Assembly (NCBI GenBank): GCA_023144675.1
Contig: JAGLFE010000254.1
Span: forward strand, 1 to 8,824
Direction: 5' to 3'
Source of the DNA: Thiomargarita sp.
GTDB taxonomy: Bacteria > Pseudomonadota > Gammaproteobacteria > Beggiatoales > Beggiatoaceae
DNA: 8,824 bases
Position numbers and translations under genes: made by a program. Shown here one piece after another: positions 1 through 5,156 of the stretch (position 1 is the first letter of the stretch; every line of letters begins with the position of its first letter). Under the pieces are notes generated by a model. That model was not told where the DNA came from. It saw only the letters and a list, made by a program, of their open reading frames with translations, and did no database searches.

Positions 1-2
1 TT

Positions 3-122
3 GCACTGGGTAAACAAGAAGGAATAAAAGAAAATGCCAAGAAAATGTTAGTTGCGGGAATTGAATTAGCTCTTGTGGCTAAAATTACTGGATTATCTTT
101 GGAAGATTTAAAATCTTTATAA
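3..122 (+). CDS. C-terminal tail of an Rpn-type PD-(D/E)XK nuclease/putative transposase (5' end outside window)
   Basis: Only the last 39 codons and the TAA stop are in the window; the gene enters from the left edge in frame 3. The visible peptide has an ALGKQEGIKENAKKML segment followed by a short helix-turn-helix-like end, KITGLSLEDLKSL. Charged Gly-Lys/Glu repeats followed by 'A..ML..G.....I...TGLS.E.I..L' are the usual tail of Rpn/YhgA-like recombination-promoting nucleases (PD-(D/E)XK nuclease family transposases), which are abundant in many filamentous bacteria. The catalytic core is not in the window, so activity cannot be judged. It converges on thiS, with a 98-bp inverted repeat in the gap. 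The family call rests on the tail alone; another protein with the same EGxxEG-type tail is possible. Confidence 0.65.
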   Translation, partial: ALGKQEGIKENAKKMLVAGIELALVAKITGLSLEDLKSL

Positions 123-124
123 AC

Positions 125-222
125 TATAATTTATGGGACAATTTTTCTAAACTCAAGTATGATAAAAGCAATAAGCCTTTACATTGTTTAAATTTTTGAT
201 TATTAAAATTGTCTAAATTATA
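125..222. repeat. 98-bp imperfect inverted repeat between convergent genes (MITE-like or remnant element ends)
   Basis: The left arm is TATAATTTA (125-133) plus GACAATTTT (137-145). The right arm is AAAATTGTC (205-213) plus TAAATTATA (214-222). The right arm is the exact reverse complement of the left except for a 3-nt TGG insertion (134-136), giving 18 paired positions around a 59-nt interior. The outer ends are TA dinucleotides, which would fit TA-target duplication by an IS630/mariner-type element. It fills nearly the whole gap between the nuclease stop (122) and the thiS stop (233). It could also act as a bidirectional transcription end signal, but the stem is A/T-rich and the loop long. 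No second copy is seen in this window. Confidence 0.55.
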
Positions 223-232
223 ATCTTCATTT

Positions 233-433
233 TTATCCACCACCAACAGCATGTACAATTTCCACCATATCTCCCTCCGAAAAAATATAACTTTCAAATT
301 GACTGCGTGGTACAATTTCCTCATTTACTTCAATTGCCAGCCGTTTATTTTCTAAATTAAGTTCTTTAATTAAATCAGTTATACAAAAATTATCAATAAC
401 TTGTTTGATTTCACTATTTAAGGAAATATTCAT
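233..433 (-). CDS. thiS: Sulfur carrier protein ThiS
   Basis: This 66-residue ubiquitin-fold sulfur carrier donates sulfur for the thiazole ring of thiamine. ThiF adenylates the C-terminal glycine, which is converted to a thiocarboxylate used by the ThiG synthase in the cytoplasm. The protein starts MNISLNSE and ends EIVHAVGGG. The terminal Gly-Gly and preceding hydrophobic 'V-E-I-V-x-A-V' strand are the ThiS/MoaD hallmark, and the length is normal for ThiS. It lies 57 bp downstream of pyrD on the same strand, so it is probably read from the pyrD promoter. No clear Shine-Dalgarno precedes the ATG; the upstream bases are A-rich. thiG is not next to it: downstream comes a convergent unrelated gene, so ThiG/ThiF partners must be encoded elsewhere. 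A role in another sulfur-transfer pathway cannot be excluded. Confidence 0.9.
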   Translation of the reverse strand: MNISLNSEIKQVIDNFCITDLIKELNLENKRLAIEVNEEIVPRSQFESYIFSEGDMVEIVHAVGGG

Positions 434-490
434 TTTTTTAATGGTTATTTTTAAGTTTTTTGAATTATATTTAATTAGTTTAAAAAGTTT

Positions 491-1504
491 CTAAGAAGTG
501 GATTTTAATTCTGTAACTATTTTTTGTATTAATTTTGGTCCTTGATAAATAATTCCAGTATAAATTTGCACTAAACTAGCTCCAGCTTGAATTTTTGTTT
601 GAACATCGTTTACATTTTTAATACCACCATTGGCAATAATTGGAATTTTATCTTGCAAAATAGTGGATAATTGCTGTACAATTTCGGTGGATTTTTTCAA
701 CAATGGCACACCGCTTAACCCACCTATTTCATCGATATATTTTTCTACACCCAATCGCGATAAAGTAGTATTAGTGGCAATAACACCATCTATTTTATAA
801 TCCAACAATTTATGCGCAATTTCAGCCACATTTTCTGGTGTTAAATCAGGAGCAATTTTAATTACTAACGGCACGTATTTTTGGTGTTGAGTTGCTAATT
901 GTTGTTGGACTTGTTTTAAATGTTTTAACAAAATATCCAGTTGATTTTTATGCTGCAATTCTCGTAATCCAGGTGTATTAGGCGAAGAAATATTAACCAC
1001 GACATAACTGGCATAAGGATAAACTTTTTTTAAACAAATTGAATAATCTTCAACCGCTTTTTCTAAAGGCGTATCAAAATTTTTACCAATGTTAATACCT
1101 AATATACCTTTAAATTTGGATTTTTGAATATTTAGTAATAATTGTTCCACACCTTGATTATTAAATCCCATACGATTAATTAAAGCTTGCGTCTTAGGTA
1201 GTCGAAATAAACGTGGACGTGGATTTCCTTGTTGCGGGCGAGGCGTTACCGTACCGATTTCAATAAAACCAAAACCTAAACTAGCCAGCGCATCAATATA
1301 TTCACCATTTTTATCTAAACCAGCAGCTAAACCAATTGGATTAGGAAATTTTAAACCCATTATTTCATAAGGTATATTAGGAACTTGCTTAAAAAATAAT
1401 GGCATTAATTTTAATTTATGAAGAATATTGAGACTTTTTAAACTAAAATAATGTGCTGTTTCAGGTGGTAATAAAAATAATAATGGGCGTAATAAACGAT
1501 ACAT
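491..1504 (-). CDS. pyrD: Dihydroorotate dehydrogenase (quinone), class 2
   Basis: This FMN enzyme of pyrimidine synthesis oxidises dihydroorotate to orotate and passes electrons to membrane quinones. At 337 residues it matches E. coli PyrD (336). Visible landmarks are the N-terminal membrane-associating helices (about 1-40), GLAAGLDKNG (58-67), the FMN/substrate loop ending INRMGFNN (109-116), NISSPNTPGLRELQ (171-184), ATNTT (243-247), GGLSGVPL (261-268), ANGGI (291-295) and the phosphate-binding GASLVQIYTG (308-317). Ser174 in the NISSPNTPG motif is the class 2 catalytic base; class 1 enzymes use Cys. ATAAGAAA just before the ATG is at best a weak ribosome site. A strong promoter lies about 115 nt upstream, just beyond the LRR stop codon. 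thiS follows at 57 bp. There are no gaps or missing key residues. Confidence 0.97.
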   Translation of the reverse strand: MYRLLRPLLFLLPPETAHYFSLKSLNILHKLKLMPLFFKQVPNIPYEIMGLKFPNPIGLAAGLDKNGEYIDALASLGFGFIEIGTVTPRPQQGNPRPRLFRLPKTQALINRMGFNNQGVEQLLLNIQKSKFKGILGINIGKNFDTPLEKAVEDYSICLKKVYPYASYVVVNISSPNTPGLRELQHKNQLDILLKHLKQVQQQLATQHQKYVPLVIKIAPDLTPENVAEIAHKLLDYKIDGVIATNTTLSRLGVEKYIDEIGGLSGVPLLKKSTEIVQQLSTILQDKIPIIANGGIKNVNDVQTKIQAGASLVQIYTGIIYQGPKLIQKIVTELKSTS

Positions 1505-1610
1505 TTTCTTATAAAAAATAGTTTTAAAATATCAATGATTCTGACAGTTTTTCAAATTTAAGTTTCGTAAATAAATTTTCGATTAAATTTAGAATATCTA
1601 TTTATTTAAA

Positions 1611-1624
1611 ATAGTCCGAACTAT
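1611..1624. promoter_or_regulatory. Operator-like palindrome at the pyrD transcription start
   Basis: ATAGTCCGAACTAT has 5-bp arms (ATAGT/ACTAT) around a CCGA centre. It lies directly after the -10 of the predicted pyrD promoter and covers the expected start site (about 1622), where a bound repressor would block RNA polymerase. The shape loosely recalls operators of Rrf2-family (IscR-like) regulators, but no regulator gene is in the window and the assignment is a guess. It could also fold as a short 5' RNA hairpin. Confidence 0.45.
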
Positions 1625-1628
1625 GGTT

Positions 1629-1657
1629 ATAATAATAATCTTTTTAGTTTTTGTCAA
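1629..1657 (-). promoter_or_regulatory. Sigma-70 promoter for pyrD-thiS
   Basis: On the minus strand, a perfect -35 TTGACA (1652-1657) is followed by a 17-bp spacer and a -10 TATTAT (1629-1634). This is the best-scoring promoter by eye in the window. It sits 8 bp beyond the LRR stop codon and points at pyrD, leaving a leader of about 115-120 nt. The leader is A/T-rich with no convincing riboswitch fold. Confidence 0.8.
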
Positions 1658-1664
1658 GAGTGAG

Positions 1665-2507
1665 TTAGCATTTACCATTTTTTTGCAACAAATAATAATC
1701 AATAATTTCAGCAGCTTCGTCGATTTTTTCTAATATTTTAGCAGGAATAGGTAAATTATTACCTGCTAGTAGCAAGCATTCCAAATCAGTTAATTTCGAG
1801 ATACTTGTGGGTAAATTTATTAACCGATTATCTCTTAAATCTAACAATTCAAGATTTGATAATTTGGCTATTGCTTTTGGTAAAATTTTTATTTTATTTT
1901 CATTGACAGCTAATTCTCTTAATTTCTTTAATTGGCATAAAATTAATGGAAAATCGCTTAATTGATTGGAACTTAAATCTAACTGTTTTAATCTAGCTAA
2001 ATTAGCAAATGAGTTTGGTAAATTGCTAAGTTGATTATTATTTAGAGTTAATTCTTTTAATAGTTTTAAATTACCTATTTTTACTGGTAACTCGGTTAAA
2101 TAATTATCACTTACATCCAACTCCCTTAATTTGGATAATTGTGCTATTGCTTGAGGTAATTCAATGAGTTTATTATTACTTAAAGATAAAGTTTTAAGTT
2201 GTGCCAATTTAGCAATATTAGGAGTCAACATAGCTAATTGATTATCATCTGCATAAAGCGTTTCTAATTGGGAAAGTTCGGCTATTTCAGGCGGTAAAGT
2301 TAGTAATTGATTATTACTAATTTCTAAATGTTTTAATTGAGATAGTTTAGCAATATCGGCTGAAAAATTAGTTAGTTGATTTTCATCCAAAAATAGCTGT
2401 TCAAGCTGAGTTAATTGAAAAATCTCGGCGGGCAATTCAGTTAAACCTTGAGCGGAAAGATCAAGTTCTTTTTTTGCTTGTTTAATTATGTTATTTATAT
2501 TATCCAT
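1665..2507 (-). CDS. Leucine-rich-repeat protein, Roco-like LRR type, no GTPase domain
   Basis: This 280-residue cytoplasmic-looking protein has no signal peptide or membrane segment. After an N-terminal cap (ELDLSAQGLTELPAEIFQ) it carries about ten leucine-rich repeats of the form LxxLxxLxLxxNxLxxLPxxIxx. Repeats begin at residues 32, 55, 78, 101, 124, 147, 170, 193, 216 and 239, an unbroken 23-residue period. The end (NNLPIPAKILEKIDEAAEIIDYYL) resembles the segment that joins LRRs to the Roc/COR module in bacterial Roco proteins ('NPLPIPPEIL...IIDYY'), yet the gene stops there. LRR arrays generally bind other proteins; the partner is unknown. I chose the ATG at 2507, which overlaps the murD stop by 8 bp (ATGGATAA) and suggests translational coupling. 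A TTG at 2516 would add three residues. pyrD follows after 160 bp with its own promoter. Confidence 0.85.
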   Translation of the reverse strand: MDNINNIIKQAKKELDLSAQGLTELPAEIFQLTQLEQLFLDENQLTNFSADIAKLSQLKHLEISNNQLLTLPPEIAELSQLETLYADDNQLAMLTPNIAKLAQLKTLSLSNNKLIELPQAIAQLSKLRELDVSDNYLTELPVKIGNLKLLKELTLNNNQLSNLPNSFANLARLKQLDLSSNQLSDFPLILCQLKKLRELAVNENKIKILPKAIAKLSNLELLDLRDNRLINLPTSISKLTDLECLLLAGNNLPIPAKILEKIDEAAEIIDYYLLQKNGKC

Positions 2508-3876
2508 TTTGCTCAATTAATTGCTGCACTGATTTTTCAAATACCTGCCCCCGATGCTCATAATTATCAAACATATCAAAACTTGCACAGGCTGGGGAAA
2601 GTAATACCGCTTCACCTGATTTGGCAATTTTAGTCGCTTTTTCAACCGCTTGGTGCATAGTTTCAACATTGTATAAAGGCATTAATCCTGCCAATGTTTT
2701 AGCTATTATAGATGCATCTTTACCAATTAAAATACTTGCTCGGCAATATTCTTTAGCAACTTCAGCTAGTGGTGCAAAATCAGCTCCCTTAGCCTCGCCA
2801 CCTAAAATAATTATAATATGCCCTTTTTTGCCCAAATTAGTAATTGCAGCAATAGTTGCCCCTACATTAGTAGCTTTTGAGTCATTGAAAAAATCAATAC
2901 CCTGATAATTAGCTACCCAAGCACAGCGATGTGCCAAACCACTAAATGTTGCTAAAGTTTCCAGCATAGCAATTTGCGGTAAACCAATAATTTCTCCCAA
3001 TGCAAGTGCGGCTAAAGCATTTTTACAGGCAATTTGACCTTGCAAACGCATCGATTTAACGGGAACAAGTGGCAAAATATTTGGTTCACTAACTCGACTT
3101 AAATAATCTTGTCCTTGATGTTTAGTAATGCGATAATTTCCAGTATTAATCCCAAAACTTAAATATGGCTGATTCGCTGGCAACATTTTGAGAACATAGG
3201 CATCATCATTATTTAATAATACATTTTCGGCACCATTAAAAATTCTTTGTTTAGCAGTGATATATCCAGCGAGGTTATCATATCGGTCTTGATGATCTTC
3301 GCTGATATTAAGCACCACCGCCGCTTTAGTTTGCAAAGAGTAAGTGCTTTCGAGCTGAAAACTGGACAATTCTAGGATATAAATATCTGGAGCTGGGGTG
3401 CAAATTAATTCAATCGCTGGTGTTCCCAAATTGCCACCAACTTGCGTCTTCCAACCAGCTTGTTTCGCCATTGCACCTAAAAGTGTAGTTACGGTGCTTT
3501 TGCCGTTAGAACCAGTAATTGCAACCACTGGCGCATTTACATAGCGGGAAAATAATTCAATTTCACTAATAACAGGAATACCTTGTTTAATTGCCGCCAC
3601 AATAACAGGTTCTTGACGTGATAAACCAGGACTAATAATAATTTCATCGGCTTGTAATAATTTTCCTTGGTCAAAATGATTAATGGTGTAGGAAATATTG
3701 GGAAACTCTTGTTTTAAAACTTTTAAGCCAGGGGGATTAGGACGATTATCCATAATATGAATAACTCGTTGCCCCTGTTTAACTAAAAAACTAACACTAG
3801 CTATTCCAGTTTTCCCCATACCTAAAATTATTGTATTTTGTGGTTTAACTTTGATTGATTTTGAATATTGTTTCAT
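2500..3876 (-). CDS. murD: UDP-N-acetylmuramoyl-L-alanine--D-glutamate ligase
   Basis: This cytoplasmic Mur ligase adds D-glutamate to UDP-MurNAc-L-Ala, an ATP-dependent step of peptidoglycan precursor synthesis. At 458 residues it is slightly longer than the E. coli enzyme because of an N-terminal extension of about ten residues. Domains in order: a Rossmann-like N-terminal domain with GMGKTG (19-24); the ATPase domain with the P-loop GSNGKST (122-128), LELSSFQLE (168-176), SEDHQDRYDN (192-201) and AKQRIF (208-213), whose Lys209 corresponds to the carbamylated lysine; and the C-terminal domain with LAHR (314-317), NDSKATNVGAT (331-341), LGGEAKGADF (358-367) and LSPACASFDMFDNYEHRG (426-443). 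All key motifs are present. It stands outside a division/cell-wall cluster: a Crp/Fnr gene is upstream (92-bp gap) and an LRR gene overlaps its 3' end. No clear Shine-Dalgarno or confident promoter is visible in the 92-bp gap. Confidence 0.97.
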   Translation of the reverse strand: MKQYSKSIKVKPQNTIILGMGKTGIASVSFLVKQGQRVIHIMDNRPNPPGLKVLKQEFPNISYTINHFDQGKLLQADEIIISPGLSRQEPVIVAAIKQGIPVISEIELFSRYVNAPVVAITGSNGKSTVTTLLGAMAKQAGWKTQVGGNLGTPAIELICTPAPDIYILELSSFQLESTYSLQTKAAVVLNISEDHQDRYDNLAGYITAKQRIFNGAENVLLNNDDAYVLKMLPANQPYLSFGINTGNYRITKHQGQDYLSRVSEPNILPLVPVKSMRLQGQIACKNALAALALGEIIGLPQIAMLETLATFSGLAHRCAWVANYQGIDFFNDSKATNVGATIAAITNLGKKGHIIIILGGEAKGADFAPLAEVAKEYCRASILIGKDASIIAKTLAGLMPLYNVETMHQAVEKATKIAKSGEAVLLSPACASFDMFDNYEHRGQVFEKSVQQLIEQNG

Positions 3877-3968
3877 CTAAGATTGTTCAGGAAAATGCAG
3901 TGATAGATTTAATTTCTGATTAAAATATTGATTTTATATACTTTTTATCTGAATAAAATTGGTATTTT

Positions 3969-4712
3969 TTAATAAATAATATTTTTATGGGTTGTTATGT
4001 CTCCAATGCTAATAATGTGTAAACGTAATTTATTTACATTATTAATATATATAATAGGACCTTTTACGGTTAAAAATTCTTCCTTACTTAAATCATTTAA
4101 AATACGAGAAAGCGTTTCAGGTTTAATTGAAAGGCGTGAAGCAATCACCTGTTTAGGAATAGATAATTTAAGTTCGCAATCATTTTTATTTTCTTCTGGC
4201 ACTTGCTCAAGAATATAATTAACTAATCGATAAGTAGCATTTTGTAATGTTAAATGATCAACCTCATTAATCCACATACGAATACGTTTACTCATTTGCA
4301 ACATAAAACGTAAAGTTGTATCCCAAGAACCCTTTAAAATTTTCATAAATTCTTGACTTTCAAAACATAACACTGCACTTTCATCAATAGCTTGAGCCGT
4401 CATTGGATAGGAGGAATTCGGCATAAACATAGCAGCTTCAGCAAAAGTTTGTCCTGGCGAAACCACCTCAAACACTTTTTCCGCACCTTCTTTTGATATT
4501 CGTGTTAGTTTTATATGACCTTCTTGCAATAGAAAAAAACGTTCAGCTTGTTGCCCACATTTGAATAAATATTCACCCTCTTTAATATGGCTGTAGCGCA
4601 TATATTGTTTTAACTCGACTAGCTGTTTTTCGCTTAAATCTTTGAATAGATATATTTTACGAAGTTCTTCATCTATATTTAAAATATTATGATATTGTTG
4701 ACATTTTGTCAT
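3969..4712 (-). CDS. Crp/Fnr-family transcription regulator, Dnr-like
   Basis: This 247-residue DNA-binding regulator has a cyclic-nucleotide-type beta-roll (about 20-125), a dimerisation helix (about 127-158) and a winged helix-turn-helix (HTH about 186-205). Several stretches resemble Pseudomonas Dnr, the nitric-oxide-responsive regulator: TFAEAAMFM (89-97), TAQA (105-108), TLQNAT.R.V.Y.L (155-168) and LSIKPETLSRIL (194-205). The recognition helix keeps the Fnr-type E..SR pattern (Glu199, Ser202, Arg203), predicting TTGAT-like half-sites. Cysteines 4, 52, 116 and 179 do not form the Fnr [4Fe-4S] pattern. The phosphate-binding cassette of true cAMP receptors (Arg-Ser after GE.) is replaced by SSYPMTAQ, so cAMP binding is doubtful. 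About 15 residues extend past the usual end. The start is supported by an AGG Shine-Dalgarno 7 nt before the ATG and a good promoter at 4814-4842. It is divergent from the cyclase gene. The ligand (NO via haem or other) is unproven. Confidence 0.88.
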   Translation of the reverse strand: MTKCQQYHNILNIDEELRKIYLFKDLSEKQLVELKQYMRYSHIKEGEYLFKCGQQAERFFLLQEGHIKLTRISKEGAEKVFEVVSPGQTFAEAAMFMPNSSYPMTAQAIDESAVLCFESQEFMKILKGSWDTTLRFMLQMSKRIRMWINEVDHLTLQNATYRLVNYILEQVPEENKNDCELKLSIPKQVIASRLSIKPETLSRILNDLSKEEFLTVKGPIIYINNVNKLRLHIISIGDITTHKNIIY

Positions 4713-4813
4713 TTGTTAACCTATTTATAGTATTATAAAAAATAAAATCTTTATAAATTCATATATTTAAATCATATATAATTAAAAAAATATTAGTTTT
4801 TCTTATAAAAATC

Positions 4814-4842
4814 ATTATAGCACAGTTATTTTTAATAAACAA
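4814..4842 (-). promoter_or_regulatory. Extended -10 promoter for the Dnr-like regulator
   Basis: On the minus strand, -35 TTGTTT (4837-4842), a 17-bp spacer and -10 TATAAT (4814-4819) form a promoter. The -10 is preceded by TGC, making a perfect extended -10 (TGnTATAAT). The predicted start is near 4807, giving a leader of about 95 nt before the ATG at 4712. Confidence 0.75.
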
Positions 4843-4890
4843 TACTAAACTATTTTAACTAGCCACTCTTGCTAAAATTATATTTTAATA

Positions 4891-4915
4891 TATCAATTAT
4901 TGATATGCTTTATCA
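4891..4915. repeat. Palindrome with a third half-site in the divergent promoter region
   Basis: TATCAATTATTGATA (4891-4905) is a perfect 7-bp inverted repeat around one base. Five bases later a TATCA (4911-4915) can pair with the preceding TGATA as a second palindrome. The half-sites resemble the TTGAT/ATCAA element read by Fnr/Dnr proteins, but the spacing and orientation are not those of a standard box. It may be a binding site for the divergent regulator or another factor. In such AT-rich DNA chance is a real alternative. Confidence 0.35.
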
Positions 4916-5011
4916 TCTTAAAAAATCACCAAATTTTATGACTTAATTTATAAATTTTTTCTAGGTTCAAAAGTTAAATAATTTTTAATTATTTTTCTTC
5001 AAATTATTAAT

Positions 5012-5041
5012 ATACTGATATTCATATTTCATACCGATATT
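5012..5041 (+). repeat. Two-copy 11-bp direct repeat upstream of the sensor cyclase
   Basis: ATACTGATATT (5012-5022) recurs as ATACCGATATT (5031-5041) with one mismatch and a 19-bp start-to-start distance, close to two helical turns, so both copies face about the same side of the DNA. They lie about 90-110 bp upstream of the predicted cyclase transcript start, a usual distance for activator sites. Confidence 0.4.
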
Positions 5042-5084
5042 TTTTTATCAAATTTATTTTTTATTAAGATTTTACCAAAGGTTC

Positions 5085-5113
5085 TTGAAAATAAAAAGTT
5101 TGGCAAAAATAAT
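5085..5113 (+). promoter_or_regulatory. Possible sigma-70 promoter for cyclase-dioxygenase pair
   Basis: TTGAAA (5085-5090), a 17-bp spacer and AATAAT (5108-5113) are each one mismatch from consensus. It overlaps the sigma-54-like motif, so only one of the two is likely to be the true promoter. It would start transcription about 35 nt before the ATG at 5157. Confidence 0.45.
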
Positions 5114-5116
5114 GCT
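5101..5116 (+). promoter_or_regulatory. Possible sigma-54 (-24/-12) promoter for cyclase-dioxygenase pair
   Basis: TGGCAAAAATAATGCT matches the sigma-54 pattern TGGCAC-N5-TTGCW with exact GG-to-GC spacing. Only two of the eleven specified positions differ, and the preceding T also fits. The predicted start is near 5127, about 30 nt before the ATG. A sigma-54 promoter would need an enhancer-binding activator; the direct repeat at 5012-5041 is at a suitable distance. Confidence 0.4.
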
Positions 5117-5156
5117 ACAATTAATCTATCAAAATTAATAATATTTCAAATATAAT

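Larger units (their letters stand above)
4713..5156. other. 444-bp divergent regulatory region
   Basis: This is the longest gene-free stretch in the window, extremely AT-rich and with no credible ORF. It separates the Dnr-like regulator (left, minus) from the sensor cyclase (right, plus). It holds a promoter for the regulator (4814-4842), a cluster of TATCA/TGATA half-sites (4891-4915), an 11-bp direct repeat (5012-5041) and overlapping sigma-70-like and sigma-54-like candidates before the cyclase (5085-5116). No exact Fnr/Dnr box TTGAT-N4-ATCAA was found by eye. The remainder is A/T-rich spacer with no RNA gene I can recognise. Confidence 0.7.

Noticed and set aside
124..324. 66-residue minus-strand ORF overlapping thiS
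   Set aside because: It is out of frame with thiS, crosses the inverted repeat and has no recognisable domain; ThiS explains the locus.
1719..2412. 69-bp periodicity suggesting a CRISPR or satellite array
   Set aside because: The period equals 23 codons and is fully explained by the leucine-rich repeats; the DNA copies are diverged and there are no spacers.
2508..2516. TTG start for the LRR gene
   Set aside because: The ATG three codons later gives a tight 8-bp overlap with murD and is the more usual start codon.
2448..2633. Plus-strand ORF over the murD/LRR junction
   Set aside because: Antisense shadow of two well-supported genes, with no domain.
2621..2905. 94-residue plus-strand ORF inside murD
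   Set aside because: Antisense shadow; murD motifs are intact on the other strand.
3877..3968. Promoter or terminator between the Crp/Fnr gene and murD
   Set aside because: Only A/T-rich -10-like strings and a 6-bp A/T stem (TTTTAT/ATAAAA) are seen, too weak to call.
3997..4218. 73-residue plus-strand ORF inside the Crp/Fnr gene
   Set aside because: Antisense shadow of the helix-turn-helix coding region.
4713..5156. Canonical Fnr/Dnr box (TTGAT-N4-ATCAA) or Crp box in the divergent region
   Set aside because: No match with correct spacing was found by eye; the nearest elements are listed separately as a half-site cluster.
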